Assembly (NCBI GenBank): GCA_963748095.1
Contig: CAVVIO010000097.1
Coordinates: 186,001 to 250,000 of the forward strand
Length of the DNA: 64,000 bases
Source: CAVVIO01 sp963748095
GTDB taxonomy: Bacteria; Bacteroidota; Bacteroidia; Bacteroidales; UBA10428
Direction: 5' to 3'
Shown here: positions 18,074 through 27,045 of the stretch, one piece after another
Position numbering within the stretch: the stretch's first letter is position 1
How the letters are laid out: each line of letters begins with the position of its first letter
Program-made: the position numbers and the translations under genes
The notes under the pieces: generated by a model
Database searches by the model: none
Told to the model about the DNA's origin: nothing
The model's input: the letters and a program-made list of their open reading frames with translations, nothing else

Positions 18074-19088
18074 TGGTATTTAAAGATAATATTACCTTAA
18101 AAGTACTATTTTCTTCATTAATCTTTAAGGTATGTTTACCTGGATAGATTATCTCAAGTCTGCGTTTGATAATGGCAAGGCCAATACCGCTTGCATTATC
18201 TTTTGTAATTTTCCGGGTTCTGTCAAATAAATTAACACACTCAAAATTAACTCTATTGTCATCAATTGAAAATGCAATACTGATTGCATTTTGAATACTT
18301 TTATCGGTGCAATGTTTAAAAGCATTTTCCACAAATGGGATAAATAACATGGGTGCAATTCGGATGTTATCACAATTCCCTTTTAATGAAAATTTGATTA
18401 GATTTTCATTTGAATATTGTATTTTCTGTAAATCAATATAACTTTCAATGTGCCTGATTTCATTGCATAAATCGACTTTATCAATATTTGTATCATAAAT
18501 CATATACCTCATAATCTCCGAAAGCTTCACCAATATTTCGGAGGCCTGATCAGTATTGCTCTTGATCAAACTATCAATATTATTGAGCGTATTAAAAAAG
18601 AAATGAGGGCTGACTTGATTTTTAAGTAATGCCAGCTCGCTTTGAAGATTTTGTTTTTCGAGCTGGTTTTTAATTTTCAGATTTTTAAACCATTCAGTTA
18701 AAATACGAAATAAACAGCCTAAAAAGACTACAAAAACAATTAGAATAATTGTAATTGCTGAATCAAAATATTTATATGTGTTGTTGCCTTCAGATATAAC
18801 TGTGAAAAAATAAGATATTATCAAAAGAGCTATGGGCAAAATAATCAACTTTTTTTTCCTTATAAAAAGAGGCATCAAAAAATATGAAATGTAAAATGGA
18901 ACAGACATGATTCCAACACCCAATAATGCCGCTTTATATAGTTTAATATCTAAAAATGGATTATATTCTTGTGCTTTTGGAGCTAAAAAAGTTAGAAGGG
19001 ACGAAACCATATATACAAGGAAGAACGCGATAAAGCTGATAATTAGCCAAAAAACCAGGTGAATTAATATAACTGCTGATTTTTTCAT
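18063..19088 (-). CDS. LytS/YehU-type sensor histidine kinase
   Basis: 341 residues from Met at 19088 (MKKSAVILIHLVFWLIISF). An upstream in-frame Met at 19139 adds 17 residues that do not look like part of the membrane domain. Four hydrophobic helices fill the first 130 residues. A short coiled segment leads to the His_kinase domain QVSPHFFFNTLNNID with phosphoacceptor His162. The ATPase N box is FIPFVENAFKHC (Asn255) and the G box is GIGLAIIKRR. The stop overlaps the response regulator start by 11 bases, so translation is coupled. Hand counts of two 60-base lines give 27-30 percent GC, lower than two lines of the amidase gene (38 and 53 percent), a possible sign of separate origin. Confidence 0.92.
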   Translation of the reverse strand: MKKSAVILIHLVFWLIISFIAFFLVYMVSSLLTFLAPKAQEYNPFLDIKLYKAALLGVGIMSVPFYISYFLMPLFIRKKKLIILPIALLIISYFFTVISEGNNTYKYFDSAITIILIVFVVFLGCLFRILTEWFKNLKIKNQLEKQNLQSELALLKNQVSPHFFFNTLNNIDSLIKSNTDQASEILVKLSEIMRYMIYDTNIDKVDLCNEIRHIESYIDLQKIQYSNENLIKFSLKGNCDNIRIAPMLFIPFVENAFKHCTDKSIQNAISIAFSIDDNRVNFECVNLFDRTRKITKDNASGIGLAIIKRRLEIIYPGKHTLKINEENSTFKVILSLNTNEN

Positions 19089-19273
19089 GGTTTTAATTTT
19101 TTTAATTAAACATGAGGCAAAGATCAGTCTAAGTATCATAAGTTAAAAATCTATTAAACAAACATCAATATTCTATTTACAAACAGTCAAATTTTACGCA
19201 TAATGTTAGTGTTAAGTGTCTCTTTTGACTGCACTTTAAAGTATTAAGTTTGCCATCAATATAGTTTAACAAT

Positions 19274-19307
19274 TAAAAATGGTTCATCTGCATCAGACAG
19301 ATGAACC
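19274..19307 (-). terminator. Hairpin terminator downstream of the T9SS-secreted gene
   Basis: A 10-bp stem GGTTCATCTG / CAGATGAACC (19281-19290 and 19298-19307) is followed on the - strand by ATTTTTAATT. A near copy of the same hairpin sits at 26376-26406. Confidence 0.7.
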
Positions 19308-19560
19308 GAAATTTTATTTTTATATCCATCAAATTTCAGAAGCAGATTTCTCACTTCTGATTTCGAAGTTACAGGAAATAAATATATAGGATAATTCCAT
19401 AAAAAGCAAGCTTAGTCTGCTTACAGATTTTCGGTTAAGAGAGGAACTTGCCTGCTTCCATCAGGTCTATCTGCTGTAAGCAGGTCTTAGCCGAACCGGG
19501 AAACATATTTTAAGTTGAACGGGGATAGTTATATTGTTTCCTGCCGGCTATTATCCATAG
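19308..19560. repeat. Intergenic repeat copy B
   Basis: The element at 19374-19500 is the best-preserved copy of the interspersed repeat. It starts GGAAATAAATATATAGGA and contains AGCAAGCTTAGTCTGCTTA (19405-19423) and TTTTCGGTTAAGA. It ends TCTTAGCCGAAC, which is complementary to TTCGGTTAAGA with a G-U pair, so the unit can fold as a long hairpin. Between the arms is a CTGCTGTAAGCAG palindrome. With copy A it brackets the two-component genes in direct orientation. No gene is seen in the remaining bases. Confidence 0.82.
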
Positions 19561-20913
19561 TCATTTGTTTATTATAAATTTCCTGTTCAGTTGTCTGTCG
19601 CCATTTTGCAGTACTATAACATAAAGACCATTTGACAAGTCAAGGGTTTCAATTCTTATGTTTCTGTTGTTAATATTGGAGATTCTTTTTTTAATTTGTC
19701 CCAACTGATTGTAAATTTTTATCTCAGCATTTTCTAAATCAAACGACATTTGAATATGCAATATATTTTTTACGGGATTTGGGAATAAAGCAATAGGATT
19801 ATTTTCGTTGTTACTTAATTCTGTAATTCCAGTTGTGCAATTGATGTTTAAATTATTGTAACCTCTTTGCTTCGTCTCACATTCTAATTCTTTATAAGCT
19901 TGTTTATCTGTCCCATTTCCATTCCAGTTTCTTAATCCTATGGAACCAAGAAAACCTAAAAATGCAGTATCTGAAATTCCGTAATAAGTACTCCAATAAT
20001 TTACCGTTGCTGAACTCCAGTCGTGAAGCCAGGTAAAATCAATCATTTTAATATTTGAAGAATACGTATCCCAGCTTTGAAAAACCTGATCTACAAATTG
20101 CGCTTGTTTGTTTTCTGAACTATTGCAAGACGAACTTGACGGATACCCTAATTGATAAAAATAAATAGGTTTGGAAGGATATAAACTCACTACGTTTGAA
20201 AAATCTATTGTTACAACAGATGCAGGCTTTACTGTAAAATTGCTATTAAGAGGATAATAAGATACGCCGATATAATCCGAATAAGAATTAAGTGTTTGAA
20301 GGTAAATTGACGAAGCTCCTGTAAGTCCGGGATACATTGCTTCGCAGGCAACTTTTAAACCTGGCCTTAAAGTTTTTGCATAAGCCGATACGGCTGAATA
20401 AAAAGTTGTGTATTGTGCCCATTTTGCGGAATCCGTACCAAGGTATCCATCCACTTCTGAACCGATAACCAAAGAAGATAGTTGAAGATCAGGAATGTGA
20501 TTAAAAACGCTGTCGAGTAAAATTTTAAAACGGTTAATAACAATCGTATCACTAAAAACATAAGAAGTAAGATCCGATGGCAGTTCAAGAACATTGGTTT
20601 CAATGGGGTCGATGTTCAGGTCAACGAGAACATGAAAATAAGGATAATAGAGATTTGCAATATCAAGTGTAGAGAGACTATAAATGCCTGGAGTTGCTTC
20701 TAAGTTTGATTTCCATAAAAAGTGAAGACCGATTTGACGCATCCCAATATTATAACAATTAATGAAAGCTGAATCATACGTGTAACTTGCACTTTGAGGC
20801 AAAGTGATGTCAATGGAAATAATATTATTTGTCGGAGTGATTTGTGCTTTAACTGTTGTTGATATAAAAAGTATTACAAGAGCAATTATTTTAAAAATTG
20901 ATTTTGTTGTCAT
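19561..20913 (-). CDS. T9SS-secreted TIM-barrel, glycoside-hydrolase-like protein
   Basis: 450 residues with a signal peptide (residues 1-23) and a C-terminal type A sorting domain for type IX secretion (about 376-450, ALFPNPVKNILHI ... LSNGLYVIVLQNG). The middle looks like a (beta/alpha)8 glycoside hydrolase of clan GH-A style. LVIGSEVDGYLG places Glu153 where the acid/base sits at the end of strand 4. IYFYQLGYPSS places Gln254 where the strand-7 nucleophile Glu is expected (E-x-G-Y-P in related families). If the alignment is right, the protein may be a binding protein or inactive enzyme. The exact GH family is not recognised. Cargo is likely released or attached on the cell surface. Confidence 0.75.
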   Translation of the reverse strand: MTTKSIFKIIALVILFISTTVKAQITPTNNIISIDITLPQSASYTYDSAFINCYNIGMRQIGLHFLWKSNLEATPGIYSLSTLDIANLYYPYFHVLVDLNIDPIETNVLELPSDLTSYVFSDTIVINRFKILLDSVFNHIPDLQLSSLVIGSEVDGYLGTDSAKWAQYTTFYSAVSAYAKTLRPGLKVACEAMYPGLTGASSIYLQTLNSYSDYIGVSYYPLNSNFTVKPASVVTIDFSNVVSLYPSKPIYFYQLGYPSSSSCNSSENKQAQFVDQVFQSWDTYSSNIKMIDFTWLHDWSSATVNYWSTYYGISDTAFLGFLGSIGLRNWNGNGTDKQAYKELECETKQRGYNNLNINCTTGITELSNNENNPIALFPNPVKNILHIQMSFDLENAEIKIYNQLGQIKKRISNINNRNIRIETLDLSNGLYVIVLQNGDRQLNRKFIINK

Positions 20914-21313
20914 ATTGTCTTTTTTATTAATTGCGGTGTCTTATTTTATGCTTGCGGGTACCCATAAACACACCTGTTCTTTTTATGCCTGTTATAGCGT
21001 ATGTTTTATATATTTGTAACTGCAATATGTTACTTTTAAATAACTTTCTCCAACTTCCCATTACCGTTCAGGAAATAAATGTAAAAGATATTCCGGGAAA
21101 AAGCAAATTTGTATAGATACCCCTGCTGAGAAAAAAGGCATAGAAAGCATTTTGACGCCAGTAATACCCTTTTTACAATTATCGATATATCTGTCCGTGG
21201 CAAAGCTTATTCCTCCTCATTTTGAATGAATGTTATTCAAAAAACAAATAAAACTTATTCATAAAAGGAATTTAATTATTTTCGCACTCACAAACACTTT
21301 TAAACAAACATTT
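20914..21313. other. Intergenic region with repeat copy C
   Basis: Holds a short repeat, 21071-21112, of the AATAAATGTAAAAGATATTCC-GGGAAAAAGCAAATT type, closely matching 28466-28502. The rest is AT-rich spacer between two divergent genes. An upstream TTG-initiated extension of the DUF2264 frame (from 21230) is low complexity and rejected. Confidence 0.6.
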
Positions 21314-23368
21314 ATGAAAAATGCTTTTAAGGTAGAAAATCCGGACCTTGATTTAAGCCCGTTTACCGGGATGACAAAAAAACATTATATTGAATTAGCC
21401 AAATATTTACTGGAAAGGGCATTTAAACATGTCGACTCCCTTGAAACACCCATTACTTTCCCGATTGTTCCTGGTAAAACCTATCCGCAACCCAATGCAC
21501 CTGACTGGCGTTACCGTTCAGCAGAATTCGAAGCCCTCGAACGGACATTTACCCTTGCCGGGCCACTTATTCATGTTGACCCTGAAACCAAAATAAACAA
21601 TATTAACCTGCGGGATTATTACAGTTTGCAAATTTACAATGCATTTACACCGGGACACCCTAATTCACTTCCGTTGCCGGAAGAATTACCTGACTCTACC
21701 TATCAGTATACCTGCGAATTTGGCGGGTTATTCAAGACATTCCTGCTTATGCCCGATACCATCTGGTCTACCTATACCCAGAAACAAAAGGATGAAATGG
21801 CAGTATGCATTTCGAAATGGGCGCATCACAGGACCACACAAAACAACTGGCGGATTTTTAATATTATTACTCTTTCCTTCCTTAAAAAATACGGGTACGA
21901 AATTGATGATGAATTGCTGAAAAGCCATCTTTTATGGGTTGCTTCCTATCATTCAGGTAATGGCTGGTACCTGGAGCAAACCTATAATTATTATACTATC
22001 AGCTTGTTTGTTGTATACACTACCATCTGGAACAGGACTTTCGGAGACGAATTCTATCCGGAAATTGCCGAAGCCATTGAAAGATCGGCACAGGAATTAA
22101 TGAAAACCTATACGAACTTTTTCGGAAAGGACGGGTATATCAACATGTGGGCAAGAAGCATCTGTTACAGGACATGGATATCCGGAGGGTTCCCTGTATC
22201 ATTTATGTTCAGGGACAAATCCCCGTTGGATCCCGGTTTTGCCAGAAAACTTTGTTCGGGATCGTTATTACAGTTTGTAACACGCGAAGAATTTTTTGAA
22301 AACGATATTCCCAGCCTTGGGTTTTACGGACACACAGAATATGTCCTGCAAAATTACAGTTGCGCAGGAAGCCCGTTCCTGATGTTTTTACCATTTATCT
22401 GCCTGGCATTACCAGATGATTCACCCTTCTGGACTGCTACAGAAAATGAAGGATTCTGGGAAGACCTGGGCAACGAATCAAATGTTGAAGTACTTGAAAA
22501 ACCGGGCCTTGTGCTGGTCAATCATGGCAAAACGGGAACTTCAGAGATTATCCCGGGAAAAGTATATTACGATGACCACAATTATTCGAAACTCACTTAT
22601 AACACGCACTTTCCATGGGAAGACCACAATCCGCAGGGTGGAACATCCATGGAATATAGTTTCCGGAGCCTCGATCCACGCGATGTCCGTGGCGATGATA
22701 TAAATTTTTACCTCACGGGACTGACCGTGCAAAATACATCTGAGCAAAACCAGGTGTACACCACATCGCAAAGTATGCTTTATAACGGGGTACGTAATGA
22801 CGTTTGCTACCGACAGGCAATCATGCGGAAACCTCCCAATAATGGTGTTGGGTATATCATCGATCTGGCTGAGATCATTATCCCCGGGGGAATTATCCGG
22901 GTGGACCGCTCGCGGCTGGCCTTTGAATACGAACTTACACTCGGGCACTACGGAATGCCTCATATCGGAGGCGTGAAAGCAAAGATCAATAAATTTGAAA
23001 AAGATAATAAAAAAGTAATAACAGCATCTATCCCGGGCAGGCAACTCGCTTTGATTACCTATAGCGGCTGGGACGAAGTGGACAGCCTGGTACATTCCGG
23101 TAGAAACGCCGAAGCTAAGGAAAGTACCGTGTTGTATTGCCATAAAAAAAGGCTGCAAAAAAATCCGCCCATAGAACTGATGATTACCGTACTACTTCAT
23201 AAAATGGATGACAGTGAATGGACCGAAGAAGAGTTATCTCCAATAAAACAATTGGAGATTATGGACATAACACCGGCTTATTCTCCATTGGGGGCAAACA
23301 TAACCCTTTACAACAACAAAAAATACATGGTGGATTTCGGTGAAATTGACGGGTATCGCTCCTGTTAA
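21314..23368 (+). CDS. DUF2264 domain-containing protein
   Basis: 684 residues from the ATG at 21314 (MKNAFKVENPDLDLSPFTGM). The N-terminal two thirds match the DUF2264 family, recognised by LSPFTGMTKKHYIELAKYLLERAF, the Trp-rich helical stretch (HHRTTQNNWRIFNIITLSFL, SYHSGNGWYLEQTYNYYTIS) and WARSICYRTWISGGFPVS. Members are thought to be (alpha/alpha)-toroid proteins found near polysaccharide-degrading genes; no reaction is established that I can name. The C-terminal third looks beta-rich, like the sandwich domain of polysaccharide lyases or hydrolases. There is no signal peptide, so it is cytoplasmic. It converges on the cupin gene with 8 bases between. Confidence 0.85.
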   Translation: MKNAFKVENPDLDLSPFTGMTKKHYIELAKYLLERAFKHVDSLETPITFPIVPGKTYPQPNAPDWRYRSAEFEALERTFTLAGPLIHVDPETKINNINLRDYYSLQIYNAFTPGHPNSLPLPEELPDSTYQYTCEFGGLFKTFLLMPDTIWSTYTQKQKDEMAVCISKWAHHRTTQNNWRIFNIITLSFLKKYGYEIDDELLKSHLLWVASYHSGNGWYLEQTYNYYTISLFVVYTTIWNRTFGDEFYPEIAEAIERSAQELMKTYTNFFGKDGYINMWARSICYRTWISGGFPVSFMFRDKSPLDPGFARKLCSGSLLQFVTREEFFENDIPSLGFYGHTEYVLQNYSCAGSPFLMFLPFICLALPDDSPFWTATENEGFWEDLGNESNVEVLEKPGLVLVNHGKTGTSEIIPGKVYYDDHNYSKLTYNTHFPWEDHNPQGGTSMEYSFRSLDPRDVRGDDINFYLTGLTVQNTSEQNQVYTTSQSMLYNGVRNDVCYRQAIMRKPPNNGVGYIIDLAEIIIPGGIIRVDRSRLAFEYELTLGHYGMPHIGGVKAKINKFEKDNKKVITASIPGRQLALITYSGWDEVDSLVHSGRNAEAKESTVLYCHKKRLQKNPPIELMITVLLHKMDDSEWTEEELSPIKQLEIMDITPAYSPLGANITLYNNKKYMVDFGEIDGYRSC

Positions 23369-23376
23369 AAACAGCA

Positions 23377-23721
23377 TTATTTCAGAAAGTCCTCACGGAT
23401 GGGATTGAAACTGTCTATTATCCTCACCCTTTCCGTGAGGACTTTAACCGTGTGTTTTTTTCCGGAAGGAACGGCAAATACATCCCCTTCCTTCAGATGT
23501 TTGTCCGGCTGGCCTTCGCAATAAAAAATAAGCTCTCCGCCGGCAATATAGGAAATCTGTTCATGCGGATGTGAATGGTAAGGTTCGGCTTCGTCCCACG
23601 GCCCGTTGGTGAAGTCGATTACTGTCAGCATCAGGTTTTTCATGTATATCATGCTTCTGAATACTCCTTTTCTTATTTCTACAGCCGGTTCCTGAACATA
23701 CTGGTTATCTTTTACAGACAT
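23377..23721 (-). CDS. Small cupin-domain protein
   Basis: 114 residues with a single cupin fold. The metal-binding pattern is visible as PYHSHPHEQISYIAGGELIF (two His and a Glu-type position) and the second motif GDVFAVPSGKKHTV. Such proteins bind a metal and a small carboxylate or sugar ligand; the substrate is not identifiable. The last codons carry one arm of a perfect 14-bp inverted repeat, AAAGTCCTCACGGA / TCCGTGAGGACTTT (23386-23399 and 23432-23445), just before the convergent stop codons. It may act as a transcription block for both genes. Confidence 0.85.
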   Translation of the reverse strand: MSVKDNQYVQEPAVEIRKGVFRSMIYMKNLMLTVIDFTNGPWDEAEPYHSHPHEQISYIAGGELIFYCEGQPDKHLKEGDVFAVPSGKKHTVKVLTERVRIIDSFNPIREDFLK

Positions 23722-23930
23722 TGGTTTTCTCCCTTTTGGTTAATAATGTTCAAAATTATTAAAATTATTTACTAAGTTAAAATCTTCCTTTCAGACTTCA
23801 CTGGCACGGACATTTTTCACTTGCCCGATCTGGTAAATAATCATACAAAAAGTTTAAACTACCTACTAATTGACCTGCAAAGTGTACCAAGTATTTAGTA
23901 ATTTTATATTGTAAAAACAAAACACCGGAT

Positions 23931-24701
23931 ATGAAAACCAACAGAAGGAAATTCATTATGCAGGCCGGATTAGGAAGTTTAGCAGCTTTCAATATTCCCG
24001 GGATATTAGCAGATTCAAACAAAGAAAATTTCCAAATTAACAAATCAAATGACAAAGAACTGGTTTTTCTGTTCCAGGGCGATTCGATAACCGACGGTGG
24101 CCGTTCTCACGATAACGACTGGAACCATGTTATGGGACAAAGTTATCCGTACCTTATTGCCAGCCGGATGTGGTATGATTACCGGAATAAAAACCTGATG
24201 TTTTATAACCGCGGTATCAGCGGAAACAGGGTAAAAGACCTGGAAGCCCGCTGGCAAAAGGATACACTCGACCTTCAACCGGATGTATTGACCATATTAA
24301 TAGGAGTAAACGATATAATTGCTATTATTGATAATACGGATCCGGTTACAACTGAACAGCTTGAAGGTTCTTACAGGCGAATTCTTGATAAAACAAAAGC
24401 ATCTTTACCCAATACATTAATTGTATTGTGCGAACCATTTATTTTACCCCTGGGAAGAGTAGATAAAAAACCCGAAGTATGGATGACCGAAATTAAAAAA
24501 CAACAAGCGATTGTAAAAAACCTGTCGAAAATTTACAATACATTATTTGTGGAACTTCAGAAACCTTTTAACGATGCCTGCCGGAACCTGCCTGCAAATT
24601 ATTGGATATGGGACGGAGTACATCCCATGCCTGCCGGGCACGAACTAATCACAAGGCTATGGATGAATGAAGTGAAAAAAAAGATTACTTTTATAAAATA
24701 G
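23931..24701 (+). CDS. Exported SGNH/GDSL hydrolase
   Basis: 256 residues. The N-terminus TNRRKFIMQAGLGSLAAF has the twin-arginine style seen in many Bacteroidota exported enzymes. The SGNH blocks are in order: FLFQGDSITDGGR with nucleophile Ser52, NRGISGNRV (block II Gly), LIGVNDI (block III Asn), and WDGVHPMPAGH (block V Asp/His). This is a serine esterase fold, typical of sugar acetylesterases in polysaccharide loci. It is first in a three-gene unit with another SGNH lipoprotein and an alpha/beta esterase. Confidence 0.9.
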   Translation: MKTNRRKFIMQAGLGSLAAFNIPGILADSNKENFQINKSNDKELVFLFQGDSITDGGRSHDNDWNHVMGQSYPYLIASRMWYDYRNKNLMFYNRGISGNRVKDLEARWQKDTLDLQPDVLTILIGVNDIIAIIDNTDPVTTEQLEGSYRRILDKTKASLPNTLIVLCEPFILPLGRVDKKPEVWMTEIKKQQAIVKNLSKIYNTLFVELQKPFNDACRNLPANYWIWDGVHPMPAGHELITRLWMNEVKKKITFIK

Positions 24702-24748
24702 GACATACTTAACATAATTAATTTGATAATTCTGTAAATTTCAACAAG

Positions 24749-25384
24749 ATGAAACAACTACCAATTATTTTTTCTTTTTTTACCCTTTTACTATTTGTAT
24801 CGTGTTCAAAAGAAACGAAAGTTGCCTGTGTGGGCGATAGTATTACGGAAGGTTACGGGCTTGCCTGGCAGAGTAAAACAAGTTACCCGGTGGATCTCGA
24901 CAGCATTCTGGGCCCTGAATATACCGTACTGAATTTTGGACGGAGCGCTACTACCCTGCAAAAGAAAGGTGATTTTCCTTACTGGATCTGTAAAGAATTT
25001 TCGAACGTATTTGCTTCTGAACCCGACATTATCATTATTATGCTTGGAACAAACGATACTAAGCCTTACAACTGGCATGCCGATGGTTTTGAAAAAGACT
25101 ACCAGGCAATGATCGATACCTTTGAAACCATCAAAACACACCCGAAGATTTACTTATGCCTGCCGGTACCGGTATTCAAAACAAAATGGGGAATAAACGA
25201 TTCAACGGTTGTGCACGGTGTTATTCCCATTGTTGAAAATATCGCCAAGACAAATAGCCTGCCCCTGATCGATTTATACCATCCGATGCTGGACCAGGGC
25301 GCCAGTTTCTTCGACAGCATACACCCCGACCCACATGGAGCAAAAGTAATGGCCGGATTAATAGCAAAGGAAATTAAAAAATAA
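24749..25384 (+). CDS. SGNH/GDSL hydrolase lipoprotein
   Basis: 211 residues with a lipoprotein signal (LLFVSCS, Cys19). SGNH blocks: CVGDSITEGYG (Ser31), NFGRSATT (block II), MLGTNDTKP (block III) and DSIHPDPHG (Asp189, His192). It resembles sialate or xylan O-acetylesterase-type enzymes, but the substrate is uncertain. It lies 47 bases after the first SGNH gene and 11 before the alpha/beta esterase. Location is probably the periplasm or cell surface. Confidence 0.9.
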   Translation: MKQLPIIFSFFTLLLFVSCSKETKVACVGDSITEGYGLAWQSKTSYPVDLDSILGPEYTVLNFGRSATTLQKKGDFPYWICKEFSNVFASEPDIIIIMLGTNDTKPYNWHADGFEKDYQAMIDTFETIKTHPKIYLCLPVPVFKTKWGINDSTVVHGVIPIVENIAKTNSLPLIDLYHPMLDQGASFFDSIHPDPHGAKVMAGLIAKEIKK

Positions 25385-25395
25385 AATTCATAGTA

Positions 25396-26322
25396 ATGAA
25401 ACAGTTATTAATAATCGCAGCAGTTTGTCTGTTAATGATCACCGGTAAAGTTACCGGTCAGGTAAAAACGATTGATTTGTGGAATGGAAAGGTTCCCGGC
25501 GCTATCCCCGCTCCTTCATCCTATAAACTCATTGCCGATTCGAGCGGTTCTTGGACGTACATGCGTCATATTACCGATCCGGTAATGGATATGTATCCTG
25601 CTCCTGCAGGTAAAGCTACCGGAACGGCCGTAATTATTTGCCCGGGAGGCGGATATTGGGCGCTCGCCTACAAACACGAAGGTTCGCAGGTTGCCGCCTG
25701 GTTAAATAGTATTGGCATAACTGCTTTTGTACTGAAATACCGGTTGCCTGATGATACTATTATGAAGAATAAATCCATAGGGCCGATGCAGGACGGACAG
25801 CGGGCAATACGCATTGTTCGTCGTCATGCCAAAGAATGGAACATCGATCCAAACAAAATAGGAATTATGGGTTTTTCGGCTGGCGGACACCTGGCCTCCA
25901 CCCTCTCCACCCACTATTCCGAGAAAGTATATGAAGTAAAGGATTCGACCAGCGCCCGGCCTGATTTCTCATTGCTCATTTATCCGGTGATTTCAATGGA
26001 TTCTTCGATCACCCACATGGGATCGCGGGAAAATTTACTGGGGAAACATCCTTCTCCTGAGATGGTACGACACTTTTCGAACGAACTCCAGGTAAACAAA
26101 CACACACCGCCTGCATTCCTGGTCCAGTCGTTTGATGATACTACTGTTCCGGTTGAAAATAGTATTGTGTATGCGTTAGCACTAAAAAAGTACCATATTC
26201 CTGTTGAATTGCATATCTATGAATCGGGTGGACATGGTTACGGACTGGGCCGCACAAATGATACGGAATCATCGTGGCCCGAAGCCTGCCGGAAATGGCT
26301 GAAGGCAAGAGGTTTTTTGTAA
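25396..26322 (+). CDS. Exported alpha/beta-hydrolase esterase
   Basis: 308 residues with a signal peptide. The alpha/beta-hydrolase core has the oxyanion motif IICPGGGYWAL (about 81-91), the nucleophile elbow GFSAGGHLAS (Ser161), acid Asp247/248 in SFDDTTVPVEN and His280 in GGHGYGLG. This arrangement matches the acetyl-xylan/feruloyl esterase-like group of small exported Bacteroidota esterases. It is third in an operon of three esterases, which together suggests removal of acyl decorations from a plant or algal polysaccharide. The product name beyond esterase is inference. Confidence 0.88.
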   Translation: MKQLLIIAAVCLLMITGKVTGQVKTIDLWNGKVPGAIPAPSSYKLIADSSGSWTYMRHITDPVMDMYPAPAGKATGTAVIICPGGGYWALAYKHEGSQVAAWLNSIGITAFVLKYRLPDDTIMKNKSIGPMQDGQRAIRIVRRHAKEWNIDPNKIGIMGFSAGGHLASTLSTHYSEKVYEVKDSTSARPDFSLLIYPVISMDSSITHMGSRENLLGKHPSPEMVRHFSNELQVNKHTPPAFLVQSFDDTTVPVENSIVYALALKKYHIPVELHIYESGGHGYGLGRTNDTESSWPEACRKWLKARGFL

Positions 26323-26541
26323 ACCTTAACAGAATATTTCTTACTATTTGTAAACACTGACAATATCTTGTGAAAAAGGTTCATCCGTCTGTGACAGATG
26401 AACCTTCAATAATGAAATTATGCAAAATCTAAATGAACGCGACACTGTAGCGTTTCGATAATAAAAATATGGAATAATTCTGATAAATGCAAATTAAATG
26501 CAGGCAGGTTGGAGCCTTAGCCGAACGGAGGGGGAATATTT
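26323..26541. repeat. Terminator and degenerate repeat copy D
   Basis: A hairpin AAGGTTCATC / GATGAACCTT (26376-26385 and 26397-26406), with a T run on the - strand, ends the flavodoxin gene. It resembles the hairpin at 19281. From 26457 a degenerate copy of the A/B repeat follows, ending CCTTAGCCGAACGG (26515-26528); its left arm is lost. Confidence 0.65.
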
Positions 26542-27045
26542 TTAATTATCGATTAACTTACTTCCCAGTTCTTTTGTCCAGGCTATGATATCGGACCTGT
26601 TCCAGTTATTATATCTCGTTATTTCCTTTTTGATTACTTTACCACCAAATGCGGCTTTACTTACAGGACTGAATTTAAATTTTCCCAAATATTTATCGAT
26701 GTATTTCACAACGGCTTCGTTAGTAGCTTCCGTTTTCGTTATTCCATACTTTTTCACCTTGTTCATCGTACCTCCGGCTGTTACAAACACGGCAACATTT
26801 TTTCCTTCAAACAGGTTTTTTCGTGCAAAGGATAAAATACTACTCTTCCAACGGCCTGAAACAATTGATGTACCGATAATAATATTGTCAAATTCGTTTA
26901 TCCGCTTTTTATAAAGCTTTATTTTGCCAGATTCGCATATATCAACTTCATGACTGTGATCTGACTTCAATACTTCTGCTATCGTATTTACAGTATCGGT
27001 GGTAGTACCTTTTCTGGTTCCGTAAACAATTAATGTTTTGTTCAT
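26542..27045 (-). CDS. Flavodoxin-domain protein
   Basis: 167 residues from Met at 27045 (MNKTLIVYGTRKGTTTDTVNTIAEVL). The upstream Met at 27078 only adds a non-family leader. The P-loop-like FMN phosphate-binding motif YGTRKGTT and the IIIGTSIVSGRWK segment fit the flavodoxin_5/protoporphyrinogen oxidase (HemG-like) group. It is probably a small cytoplasmic electron-transfer protein; its partner is unknown. Repeats D and E lie on either side. Confidence 0.85.
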   Translation of the reverse strand: MNKTLIVYGTRKGTTTDTVNTIAEVLKSDHSHEVDICESGKIKLYKKRINEFDNIIIGTSIVSGRWKSSILSFARKNLFEGKNVAVFVTAGGTMNKVKKYGITKTEATNEAVVKYIDKYLGKFKFSPVSKAAFGGKVIKKEITRYNNWNRSDIIAWTKELGSKLIDN

